DNA of 61,722 nt from Haloterrigena salina JCM 13891 (GTDB lineage Archaea > Halobacteriota > Halobacteria > Halobacteriales > Natrialbaceae), in the NCBI RefSeq assembly GCF_000337495.1, contig NZ_AOIS01000003.1, positions 78,971 to 140,692 of the forward strand. Direction: 5' to 3'. The notes beneath the pieces are model-generated. The model searched no databases and was not told where the DNA came from. It saw only the letters and a program-made list of their open reading frames with translations. Shown in pieces: positions 7,639 to 16,173 of the stretch. A program made the position numbers and the translations under genes. Within the stretch, counting starts at the first letter, position 1; each line of letters opens with the position of its first letter.

Positions 7639-10600
7639 ATGACTGCGAGTCCTAACACTTCTCTCGACGTCGACGCACCAGATGCCGACGAGCGGGCGGT
7701 GTACGATTACGTCTCCAACGACGTCGAGCGACCAGACCTAGTCACCGCCCTCCGCGAACGGATCGCCGGCGACGTCCGGTTCGACACCTACACGCGACAG
7801 TTGTACGCGACCGACGCGAGCGCCTACGAAGAGACGCCGATCGGCGTCGTCTTCCCGACGTCGACCGAAGACGTCGCGAGCGTCGTCACCTACTGCGCCG
7901 ACCGCGAGATCCCCGTCCTCCCGCGAGGCGGCGGCACGAGCCTCGCCGGCCAGGCGGTCAACGAGGCCGTCGTCCTCGACTTCAGCCGTCACATGGACGG
8001 GATCGTCTCAGTCGACGCCGACGCCCGACGGGCCCGCGTCCAGTCAGGGGTCATCCTCGAGGAACTCAACGACGTGCTGGCCCCCCACGGGCTGAAGTTC
8101 GCGCCGGATCCAGCCGCCGGTAATCGGAGCGTCATCGGCGGCGCGATCGGCAACAACTCCACGGGCGCCCACTCGCTGAAGTACGGGAAGACCGACGCCT
8201 ACATCGAGGAAGTGGAAGCCATCCTAGCCGACGGCACCGTCGCGACCCTCGGCGAGGTCGACGTTGACGATCTCCGCGAGCGGGCCGATCCCGATGGTGA
8301 TCTCCTCGAGTGCGTCTTCGCGGAAGTCGTCCGAATCATCGACGAGGACGCTACCGAGGTCCGGGACCGGTTCCCGGATCTGAAGCGCAACGTCTCCGGC
8401 TACAACCTCGATATGCTCGTCGAGGAAGCCGAGAGCGGCACTGTCAACCTCGGTCGGTTGCTCGCGGGCAGTGAGGGAACGCTGGCCGTCATTACGGAGG
8501 CTGAGGTCTCCCTCGAGCCCGTTCCCGAGACGAAGGCGGTCTCCCTCCTGTTCTATGAGAGCGTCCTCGAGGCCGTGACGGATGTCCAGCACGTCCTCGC
8601 ACACGACCCCGCGGCGGTCGAACTCATCGACGACGTGCTGATCGGGCTGGCCCGCGAGACTGCGGAGTTCAAGGAGATCGCGGCGTTGGTCCCCGACGGC
8701 GCGCAGGCGGCGCTGCTCGTCGAATTCTACGCTGATGACGACGAGCACGGCCGAGAACGGACTGCCGGTCTCCTCGCCGATCGGGTGCCGGAGGGCAAGA
8801 GCGAGGCGACGCCGCCCGAGGACCGCCCCGTCGTCGACGAAACGTACGCCTTCGAGGGGCTCGAGGCCCATGCGGACGCCGAGCGCGAGAAGTTCTGGAA
8901 GCTCCGCAAGGCAGGGCTGCCGATCCTCCTCTCTCGCACCTCCGACGAGAAGCACATCAGCTTCATGGAGGACTGCGCGATCCCACCGGAGCACCTCCCC
9001 GAATTCGTCGAGCGGTTCCAGTCGCTGCTCGTCGAGAAGGACCGCGATGTCGACGCAGCCTTCTACGCCCACGCCGGGCCGGGCGTCCTCCACGTGCGTC
9101 CGCTGGTGAACACGAAGGCCGTCACGGACCGCGAGGACATGGTCGAAATCGCCGACGAGGTGACGGACATGGTCGTCGAGTTCGGCGGCTCCGTCTCCGG
9201 CGAACACGGGGACGGTCGGGCCCGAACCCAGTGGAACCGCAAGCTCTACGGCGACGACCTCTGGCAGACGTTCCGCGACCTGAAGACGGCGTTCGACCCC
9301 GACTGGCTCCTGAACCCGGGCAATATCTGCGGCGACCACGACATGACGGAAAACCTCCGGTATGACGACGAGTACGCGTACGACGCCGGATTCGAGCCGT
9401 CGCTGAACTGGGACAACGAGAACGGCATGCAGGGGATGGTCGAACTCTGTCACGGCTGTGGCGGCTGCCGGGGTGATCAGGAAACCACCGGCGGCGTGAT
9501 GTGTCCGACCTACCGTGCGGCCGACGAGGAGATTACGGCCACGCGAGGTCGCGCGAACCTCCTCCGGCAGGCCATGAGCGGCGACCTCCCCGACGATCCC
9601 ACCGACGACGAGTTCGCGGAGGAGGTGCTGGACCTCTGTATCGGCTGCAAGGGCTGTGCCCGGGACTGCCCCAGCGAGGTCGACATGGCCAAGCTGAAGA
9701 CGGAGGTCATGCACGCCCGTCATCAGGAACACGGTGCCAGCCTCCGCGACAAGCTGTTCGCCAACTTTGATCGGCTCGCACCGCTGGGCAGCGCGCTGGC
9801 ACCGATATCAAACCTCGCGCAGTCGCTCCCGGGTGCCGGGACGATCGCCGAGAAGACCGTCGGGATCGCCTGCGAGCGGTCGCTGCCCGAGTTCCACCGC
9901 GAGACCGTTCAGGACTGGTTCGAGGCCCGCGGCGGCTCCCGCGTCCCTAAAGCCGAGGCCGAACGGAAGGCCGTCTTCTTCGTAGACACGTACACCAACT
10001 ACAGCCATCCCGCAGTCGGGAAAGCGACGGTCCGCGTCCTCGAGGCCGCCGGGGTTCACGTTGACGTTGCCAAGCGAACCGACAGCGGCCGTCCGGCGCT
10101 GTCGAAGGGGTTCGTTGATCAGGCCCGTGAGACGATACGGGCGAACGTCGCCGAACTCGCGCCCCGCGTCGACGAGGGCTGGGACGTCGTCCTCGCGGAG
10201 CCGTCGGACGCGGTGATGTTTCAGTCCGATGCGCTCGATCTGCTCGGCGGGACCGGCGTCGAGGCCGTCGCGGCCAACGCCTACGGCGTCTGTGAGTACC
10301 TCGACGCGTTCCGCCTCGACGAGAACGTCGACTGGGCGGCCCCGTCGGAGTCAGTGGCTTACCACGGCCACTGCCACCAGAAGGCGACGAAGAAGGACCA
10401 CCACGCCGTCGGCGTCCTCCGACGCGCGGGCTACGCCGTCGATCCGCTCGACTCGGGCTGCTGTGGTATGGCCGGTAGCTTCGGCTACGAGGCCGAGCAC
10501 TACTCGCTGAGCCAGTCGATCGGCGACATCTTAGTCGACCAGATCGACGACAGCGACGCAACCGTCGTCACCGCGCCGGGAACGTCCTGTCGCACCCAGC

Positions 10601-10716
10601 TTGGCGACAAGCGACTCGAGCCAGTCCCATCGGGAAGTTCGCTCGCCGGCAGCGAACTCGACGACGAAGAGCCGCCGACCCCGGTCGAACTGCTGGCCCA
10701 CGCGCTTCCGCAGTAA
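7639..10716 (+). CDS. FAD-linked oxidase / Fe-S fusion, D-lactate dehydrogenase type
   Basis: A 1025-residue fusion of a GlcD-type FAD-linked oxidase with a GlpC-type iron-sulfur domain. The FAD-binding core has PRGGGTSLAGQAV (from residue 95) and the oxidase C-terminal motif SGEHGDGRARTQW. Two 4Fe-4S sites follow: CHGCGGC with a later Cys (about 604) and CIGCKGCARDCP (about 668). The C-terminal half carries CCG-domain motifs HGHCHQKATKKDH and DSGCCGMAGSFGYE (about 938). The family oxidises D-lactate or another D-2-hydroxyacid and passes electrons to the membrane carrier pool. D-lactate is the best guess; glycolate or D-2-hydroxyglutarate are alternatives. The ATG at 7639 is the first of the frame. 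No membrane segment is seen, so it is probably peripheral. Confidence 0.9.
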   Translation: MTASPNTSLDVDAPDADERAVYDYVSNDVERPDLVTALRERIAGDVRFDTYTRQLYATDASAYEETPIGVVFPTSTEDVASVVTYCADREIPVLPRGGGTSLAGQAVNEAVVLDFSRHMDGIVSVDADARRARVQSGVILEELNDVLAPHGLKFAPDPAAGNRSVIGGAIGNNSTGAHSLKYGKTDAYIEEVEAILADGTVATLGEVDVDDLRERADPDGDLLECVFAEVVRIIDEDATEVRDRFPDLKRNVSGYNLDMLVEEAESGTVNLGRLLAGSEGTLAVITEAEVSLEPVPETKAVSLLFYESVLEAVTDVQHVLAHDPAAVELIDDVLIGLARETAEFKEIAALVPDGAQAALLVEFYADDDEHGRERTAGLLADRVPEGKSEATPPEDRPVVDETYAFEGLEAHADAEREKFWKLRKAGLPILLSRTSDEKHISFMEDCAIPPEHLPEFVERFQSLLVEKDRDVDAAFYAHAGPGVLHVRPLVNTKAVTDREDMVEIADEVTDMVVEFGGSVSGEHGDGRARTQWNRKLYGDDLWQTFRDLKTAFDPDWLLNPGNICGDHDMTENLRYDDEYAYDAGFEPSLNWDNENGMQGMVELCHGCGGCRGDQETTGGVMCPTYRAADEEITATRGRANLLRQAMSGDLPDDPTDDEFAEEVLDLCIGCKGCARDCPSEVDMAKLKTEVMHARHQEHGASLRDKLFANFDRLAPLGSALAPISNLAQSLPGAGTIAEKTVGIACERSLPEFHRETVQDWFEARGGSRVPKAEAERKAVFFVDTYTNYSHPAVGKATVRVLEAAGVHVDVAKRTDSGRPALSKGFVDQARETIRANVAELAPRVDEGWDVVLAEPSDAVMFQSDALDLLGGTGVEAVAANAYGVCEYLDAFRLDENVDWAAPSESVAYHGHCHQKATKKDHHAVGVLRRAGYAVDPLDSGCCGMAGSFGYEAEHYSLSQSIGDILVDQIDDSDATVVTAPGTSCRTQLGDKRLEPVPSGSSLAGSELDDEEPPTPVELLAHALPQ

Positions 10717-10943
10717 CGGTTCGTCGGCTCCCCTCGGATACGTTCCCAATCGAACGCGATTCGACGAAAAAGAGTCCCCCTTATACGTCGCCTGAAACGA
10801 CGGATCGTCGGCCACTCGAACTAGTCCGTCGTCTCCAGCGAACGAAACTCATACACGAGTCTACCGGTGCCGAAGCGTTGCTGCAGCGTTCCTCCGATTG
10901 CGCGTGTTTCTACACCGATCGTCCGCATGAGATAGTGAATAAG

Positions 10944-10952
10944 CTTTTTACC
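10944..10952 (+). promoter_or_regulatory. TATA-like box of the Lrp-like regulator
   Basis: CTTTTTACC centred about 29 bases before ATG 10977. It argues for a leaderless start there rather than the upstream in-frame ATG at 10878. Confidence 0.45.
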
Positions 10953-10976
10953 ACGTGTCACACACTGACGATTACA

Positions 10977-11522
10977 ATGAACGACGACGATTCCTTCGAT
11001 GTCTCTCCCCGCGACATCGCCATTCTGAAAGCGAGAGTCGACAACCCGACGTCTTCGACGCGCGAACTCAGCCAACTCCTCGAGGAGGAGTACGGAATCT
11101 CGCTGTCCCACAACCGAATCAACGAGATCCTGCGGACGATGTCCGAAGAGGAAGTGTTCCGTGAGATGGTCCTTCCGAACCGGGAGATCTTCCGCCACTA
11201 CCTGTTCCGGGTCTCCTTCAACTTCCCGAACTTCGAGGACCACTGGCGGGACTGCTACGAGGCGCTTCAGAACGACCCGCACGTCCTGATGTTCTTCACC
11301 GCAGACACCGACTACCAGTGGCACGCCATTGCCCAGTTCCGGACGGACGATCAGATGGAAAGTTGGGTGCACGATTTCTTTATCGATCACGGTGATCTGA
11401 TTTCCGACTTCCACAACACAATGCTCCACAGCGTTCATAAATTCCAAACCGAGTCGGCCGTGTTCGACGACATCCTCGCGGAAACGGAAGAGGGACAGGA
11501 GTACCTCGAGCACGGCGAGTAA
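10977..11522 (+). CDS. Winged-helix transcription regulator (Lrp/AsnC-like N-terminus)
   Basis: A 181-residue predicted DNA-binding protein. Residues about 10-60 (SPRDIAILKARVDNPTSS, RELSQLLEEEYGISLSH, RINEILRTMSEEEVFRE) form a winged helix of the kind found in Lrp/AsnC and related regulators. The C-terminal part (RHYLFRVSFNFPNFEDHW to HSVHKFQ) is about the size of a ligand-sensing domain but I do not recognise its family. It lies 91 bases upstream of the acyl-CoA synthetase gene and just after the D-lactate dehydrogenase-type gene, so it may control one of these. ATG 10977 is supported by the TATA-like box; the open frame extends 99 bases further upstream. Confidence 0.72.
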   Translation: MNDDDSFDVSPRDIAILKARVDNPTSSTRELSQLLEEEYGISLSHNRINEILRTMSEEEVFREMVLPNREIFRHYLFRVSFNFPNFEDHWRDCYEALQNDPHVLMFFTADTDYQWHAIAQFRTDDQMESWVHDFFIDHGDLISDFHNTMLHSVHKFQTESAVFDDILAETEEGQEYLEHGE

Positions 11523-11581
11523 GCGAATTACAAATTCCGTGATTTGAAGGTATTTTGCAGGTCCAAGTCCATTCCCCCACA

Positions 11582-11591
11582 ATTTATATTA
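11582..11591 (+). promoter_or_regulatory. TATA-like box of the acyl-CoA synthetase gene
   Basis: ATTTATATTA centred about 28 bases before the ATG at 11614; leaderless promoter spacing. Confidence 0.5.
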
Positions 11592-11613
11592 CAATATTCG
11601 ATAGTGGACGAAC

Positions 11614-12948
11614 ATGGGAGTAACTGACTTCTTCGATCCGGACGGAATCGCCGTCATCGGTGCATCGAAGACCCCCGGGAAGCTCGGAAACGACGCGATG
11701 ACCAACATTCGTACCTACGACGGCGAGGTCTATCCGGTCAACCCCTCCAGCGAGGGGAGCGTCTACGGCTACGAGTTCGTCGACTCGGTCCACGACACCG
11801 ACGCCGATCTGGCGCTGTGTTGCGTTCCCAGTCCCGTCGTTCCGGAGGTCTTAGAGGAATGTGGCGAAGCGGGCGTCGGTGCCGCAGTGATCTTCGCCGG
11901 TGGCTTCGCGGAGGTCGACGAGGACGGCCGAGAGCGCGAGGACGAAATCGTCCGCATCGGCGATGAGTACGACATGACCATCCTCGGGCCGAACACGGCG
12001 GGCTACTGCATCCCGCATCTGGACCTCTACGGGTCGTTCGTCCCGGAGATCCGCGACGTCGAGACGGGGAACGTCGCCCTGCTCGCCCAGAGCGGCGGCG
12101 TCGGAATCACCTCCGCATTCCAACTGGACCGCGAGGAGTACGGTGTGTCGGCGATGTTTGGGCTCGGAAATCGGGCGAACACCGGGTTCGTCGAACTCAT
12201 TCCGGTCCTCGACGACGACCCGCGGACCGACGCGATCGCGCTCCACATCGAGGGGACCGAGGACGTCGACGCGTTCCTCGAGGCCTGCCGCGAGGCGGAG
12301 ACACCGATCGTCGCGTACAAGGCCGGGAGCGAGGAACTGAGCGACTTCGTCGCGTCACACACTGGCGCGCCGAACCAGTCTCGCGAGCGCTACGAGGAAG
12401 CCCTCACCGGCGAGAGTGTCGTCTTCGTCTCGTCGGTGACCGAACTCATCGACGCCAGTCGCGCAATCGCGGATACGCCGACCCCAGCGGGGCGAAACGT
12501 CGGCCTCGTCACGGCGCAGGCCGGCCCAGGGATCATCCTCGCCGATGATATCAACGAGCGCGGCGCCGAGTTCCCCGATCTCGAGGACGAGACCCAGGAG
12601 CGCGTGGACGACCTCCTGCAGGGGATCACCTACACGGAGAACCCGGTCGACACGGGTCGCCCGCTGCCCGAGTTCGGGCAGGTGATCGACGCCGTCGCCC
12701 GCGACGACAACGTCGACGTCGTCATCGTCTACGAGATCTACGAGGACTCGCTGGGGTACCCGGTCGAGGAACTCGAGACACTCGCCGACGACCTCGAGAA
12801 GCCGATCCTCTTCACGGTCGCTGGCCCAGAGAGCTTCGAGAAGGAGCGACTGCAGATGGAGGCGGCCGGAATTCCGACCTTCCAGGCGCCGGAGCGCGGG
12901 GCGAACGCGGTTGCGGCACTGATCGACTCGATCCCAGACGACGCGTAG
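11614..12948 (+). CDS. ADP-forming acyl-CoA synthetase, alpha-type subunit (orphan)
   Basis: A 444-residue CoA-binding protein of the ADP-forming acyl-CoA synthetase family. The N-terminal Rossmann domain (GIAVIGASKTPGKLGN) binds CoA, and succinyl-CoA-synthetase-like ligase domains follow (LLAQSGGVGITSAFQ; NVGLVTAQAGPGIILAD). The catalytic phospho-His is present as His249 in ASHTGAP. The ATP-grasp beta domain is absent from this protein and from the neighbouring genes, so it must pair with a subunit encoded elsewhere or do something other than acyl-CoA conversion. The reaction of the family is acyl-CoA + ADP + Pi to acid + ATP + CoA. It lies between an Lrp-like regulator and an SLC13-type acid carrier, which suggests carboxylic acid use. 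Acyl group unknown. Confidence 0.85.
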   Translation: MGVTDFFDPDGIAVIGASKTPGKLGNDAMTNIRTYDGEVYPVNPSSEGSVYGYEFVDSVHDTDADLALCCVPSPVVPEVLEECGEAGVGAAVIFAGGFAEVDEDGREREDEIVRIGDEYDMTILGPNTAGYCIPHLDLYGSFVPEIRDVETGNVALLAQSGGVGITSAFQLDREEYGVSAMFGLGNRANTGFVELIPVLDDDPRTDAIALHIEGTEDVDAFLEACREAETPIVAYKAGSEELSDFVASHTGAPNQSRERYEEALTGESVVFVSSVTELIDASRAIADTPTPAGRNVGLVTAQAGPGIILADDINERGAEFPDLEDETQERVDDLLQGITYTENPVDTGRPLPEFGQVIDAVARDDNVDVVIVYEIYEDSLGYPVEELETLADDLEKPILFTVAGPESFEKERLQMEAAGIPTFQAPERGANAVAALIDSIPDDA

Positions 12949-13126
12949 CTGCAGCGACAGCGGGGATCGATAGACGGAGCGGTCTGACTGCTCGTCAGCA
13001 GTGTTTCTGATATCGAACGCTGCAATCGATAGGGGTGGTCGCATTCGATCCGCCGCAGACTCGAGTTCTCGGCGCTGAAGGCCGTCCTCGCAGCGGGGCG
13101 AAGCGATCGCGGTCGCGGGTGAGCGA

Positions 13127-14539
13127 TCAGTACAGCAGCGTGAAGACGCCTAACTGCAGCGGGAGCAGGAGGACGATCGTCGCGACCGAGCAGGCCACCG
13201 TGGTACGAATGACGTCACCGGTGTCGGCCGTGCCTTCGGCCAGGATCACCACGAGGACCGCCGACTGGTAGGGGAAGAAGTACGAACTCAGCGCCAGCGT
13301 CTCCGACATCAATACTGGCGTCAGCGGCAACCCCACGGCCTCCGCGTAGGGGATGAGAACTGGCGTAAGGACGCTCGCGACGGCCAGCCCCTCCATCAGG
13401 AAGGTCAGTATGAAGGTAATTCCGAAGACGACTGAGAGGATGATCGCGAGCGGCGCATCGGTCGGGACCAACGCGAGCAGGTAGTCGGCCGCGTCCTCGG
13501 TGAAGCCGGTGTAGGCCAGCCCATCGCCGATCGCGAAAACGGCGGCGATGAAAAAGAGGATCGAGAAGTCTGTCTCGCCGACGCTCTCGAAGTCGGTGAC
13601 GCCGACGCGTGGGAGGAAGGCGAGCACGACGACGACGACCGCACCGACGACTGGGTGAAAGCCGTGGATGAAGTCGGTCGCCCAGATCGCCGCCCCGACG
13701 AGAAGGGCGGCCAGCATGCGCCGTTCGGTCCGTGACGCATCGCCGCCCGTTTCCGTCGGGACGTCAACGCTCGCGGACTGGTCCGGCCGGAAAAGGTAGT
13801 AGACGACAGCACAGACGAGCAACACGCGCGTCAGCCCCATAACCGGGTACATGTGGTACAGCCACTCCGTCCAGGAGACGGGATGATCTGCGATCGAATC
13901 CCCGAACCCGGTGAGCATGATGTTCGGAAGATCGGCGGTGAGAATGCCCGCCGAGCCGTAGAAGGTGGCGAACGCCGGACCAAGGAAAAGGCCGACACGC
14001 GCCGACCGATCGTCGAAGAGTTCGCCGGTCTCCGTGAGGATCGGTGCGATGATGAGGATCCGGACGAGCGACGAGGGGATGAGGAACGCCAACGCGTGCG
14101 CGCCGACGGAGAGCGCGAGTAGGAGCCGCCGATAGGTCTGTATCGGCTGCGTCTCGGCCGATTCGGAGACCGTTCGAGCGGTGATACGAGTCCCGGCCCA
14201 GTTCGCGAGACCGCTCCGGCGCGTCGCCTCCCCCATCAACAGTCCGAAGCCGATGAGCCACGTCGCTGGCTTCTGGAAGCCAGTCAGCGCCAACTCGGTC
14301 GAGAACGTCACGGCGATCAGTCCGATACCGATCAGCCCTGTGTACGCAGGCGGAATCGGCGTCATGACCCACAGCGAGATACAGAAGACCGTGATCGAGA
14401 GTATCCACGCGACATCACCGCCACTCCCGCCGGAGAGACCGACCCAGACCGCTGCGGCGAGTGCTATCGCAACGGTGAATGCTATTCGTGGAGTTCTGAA
14501 CGCCTCAAGCGCTGACCGACTGTCCATCGTTTCGTGCAT
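13127..14539 (-). CDS. SLC13/DASS-type anion permease
   Basis: A membrane protein of about 470 residues with roughly twelve hydrophobic segments arranged as two similar halves, as in SLC13 family sodium-dependent carboxylate or sulfate carriers. Conserved-looking segments include WVMTPIPPAYTGLIGIG, FGLLMGEATRRSGLA, the helix-hairpin IPSSLVRILIIAPIL and the second-half TFLMEGLAVASVLTPVL. It probably imports a di- or tricarboxylate or similar anion. The open frame begins at 14671, but ATG 14539 (MHETMDSRSALEAF) is preferred because an AT-rich TTTAA box lies about 22-25 bases upstream; 14527 is also possible. Convergent with the acyl-CoA synthetase, which may use the imported acid. Confidence 0.82.
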   Translation of the reverse strand: MHETMDSRSALEAFRTPRIAFTVAIALAAAVWVGLSGGSGGDVAWILSITVFCISLWVMTPIPPAYTGLIGIGLIAVTFSTELALTGFQKPATWLIGFGLLMGEATRRSGLANWAGTRITARTVSESAETQPIQTYRRLLLALSVGAHALAFLIPSSLVRILIIAPILTETGELFDDRSARVGLFLGPAFATFYGSAGILTADLPNIMLTGFGDSIADHPVSWTEWLYHMYPVMGLTRVLLVCAVVYYLFRPDQSASVDVPTETGGDASRTERRMLAALLVGAAIWATDFIHGFHPVVGAVVVVVLAFLPRVGVTDFESVGETDFSILFFIAAVFAIGDGLAYTGFTEDAADYLLALVPTDAPLAIILSVVFGITFILTFLMEGLAVASVLTPVLIPYAEAVGLPLTPVLMSETLALSSYFFPYQSAVLVVILAEGTADTGDVIRTTVACSVATIVLLLPLQLGVFTLLY

Positions 14540-14704
14540 ACGGTCACAGAGTTTAGGGTTAAATCTATCGAGATTCCCACAGCTATCTCCGATCCACGGT
14601 GGCCAATGGGTCACAGCGGCCCAGCGGGCGGACGACGCCTTGAGCGTCGCTCCTCCCCTAGCACCGATCACGGGCCACGGCGGGACCGCTCCGGTCCGTA
14701 TGCG

Positions 14705-14713
14705 AACAGTTAT
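14705..14713 (+). promoter_or_regulatory. TATA-like box of the MATE gene
   Basis: AGTTATTAC about 30 bases before ATG 14740. Confidence 0.4.
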
Positions 14714-14739
14714 TACGCGTCTTCGCGAGGTACCGGTGA

Positions 14740-16173
14740 ATGGTACCTCGATTGCTCAGAGCCGTCCTCGGTGCGCTCGCGGGGCTCTTAGAGCGAGCGA
14801 ACGTCATCAAGCGGACTCGGTTGCGAGCGACGGTGGATCTCGCGTGGCCGCGCATCGTTACCGGACTGGCGCGGATGTCGAAGCAGACCGCTGACGTCGC
14901 GATGGTCGGACTGGTCTCGGGGTCACCGGCGATCGCCGGGCTCGCGTTCGCGTACGCGTACTGGCAACTCGGCGACCGCATCTCGCTGGGGCTGTCCGGC
15001 GGTTCGATCAGCCTCGTTTCCCAGCACTATGGCGCCGACGAGATCGATCTCGCCAATCGGACGATCACGCAGAGCTATCTGATCGCGACGGCGCTGTCGG
15101 TGCCGCTGGCCGCGGTCTTCTACTGGCGGCCCGAGTTCCTTATCGGGCTCATGAGCGACGACCCAGCGGCGATCGAGTACGGGGCAACGTACTTGTTAGT
15201 CGTCGCGCCGGCAATCGTCTTCGAGTTCTACAACAAGATCGCCAGCCGCATCTTCGCCGGTATCGGCGACACCTTCACGCCGATGCTGCTCCGCGGTGGC
15301 GGCGCCGCGATCAACATCGTTCTCAACGTCGTGTTGATCTTCGGCCTCGGGATGGGTGTCGTCGGTGCGGCACTGGGCACCGCCGTCTCGACCGTGCTCA
15401 TCACGGCCGGGCTCTGCTGGGGCCTCGCTGGAAAGTCCTATCCGACGCGGGACACACTTCCCGTCCGCCTCTCGCTGTCGGGCCCGCTCGTCGATCCGTC
15501 GCTGCTTCGATCGCTGGTCTCCGTGAGCACGCCGCTGATATTCCAGCAGCTCGCCAGGGCCGCGGTCGCGTTCCCGCTACTGGCCATCGCCGCCGTCTTC
15601 GGCTCCGTCACGGTCGCCGGCTACGAGATCGCCCGTCGGATGCGGGACCTGATCAACAGCCTATCGTGGGGGTTCTCGATCGCCTCGAGCAGCCTCGTCG
15701 GACGCCACCTCGGCGGCGACGAGGAGGACGTTGCGGCGGCCTACGGCGACGAGATCATCCGGTTCTCGCTGCTCTCCTACGTCGCTGTCGCCGTCGTCGT
15801 TATCATCTTCGCGGAACCGATCGCGGGGCTGTTCGTCACTGATGAGGCGGTCATCGACCTGGCCGTGACGTTCGTTCGCGTCACTGCCGTCGCGACGATC
15901 GGACTTGGACTCGACGAGGCCGCCACCGGTGCGCTGCGCGGCGCCGGAGACACCCGCTGGCCGTTTTACGCGGCGTTGATCGGCCTCTACGGCGTCGCGC
16001 TACCGATCGCGTATCTCGGCGTCGCCACGCCGTTGGGCGTCACAGCGCTGTATCTCTCGCTGGTCGGAGAGATGTTCGTGCCCGCCGCGATCACGCTCTA
16101 TCGGTACTACACCGGCGCCTGGCGAGACGTCAGTCGCTCGCTCCGCGAGCGATCCCAGGGGACCACGGATTGA
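14740..16173 (+). CDS. MATE family efflux transporter
   Basis: A 477-residue multidrug/toxic-compound extrusion family protein with about twelve membrane segments. Motifs include the first-half stretch MVGLVSGSPAIAGLAFAYA, GIGDTFTPMLLRGGGAAINI, and the mirrored second-half GALRGAGDTRWPFYAAL. Family members export cationic drugs, toxins or metabolites in exchange for sodium or protons. The start at 14740 is supported by a TATA-like box about 30 bases upstream. Divergent from the SLC13-type carrier by 200 bases. Substrate cannot be predicted. Confidence 0.9.
   Translation: MVPRLLRAVLGALAGLLERANVIKRTRLRATVDLAWPRIVTGLARMSKQTADVAMVGLVSGSPAIAGLAFAYAYWQLGDRISLGLSGGSISLVSQHYGADEIDLANRTITQSYLIATALSVPLAAVFYWRPEFLIGLMSDDPAAIEYGATYLLVVAPAIVFEFYNKIASRIFAGIGDTFTPMLLRGGGAAINIVLNVVLIFGLGMGVVGAALGTAVSTVLITAGLCWGLAGKSYPTRDTLPVRLSLSGPLVDPSLLRSLVSVSTPLIFQQLARAAVAFPLLAIAAVFGSVTVAGYEIARRMRDLINSLSWGFSIASSSLVGRHLGGDEEDVAAAYGDEIIRFSLLSYVAVAVVVIIFAEPIAGLFVTDEAVIDLAVTFVRVTAVATIGLGLDEAATGALRGAGDTRWPFYAALIGLYGVALPIAYLGVATPLGVTALYLSLVGEMFVPAAITLYRYYTGAWRDVSRSLRERSQGTTD

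Noticed and set aside
8224-9732. Minus-strand frame of 502 codons inside the D-lactate dehydrogenase-type gene
   Set aside because: Shadow; no motif.
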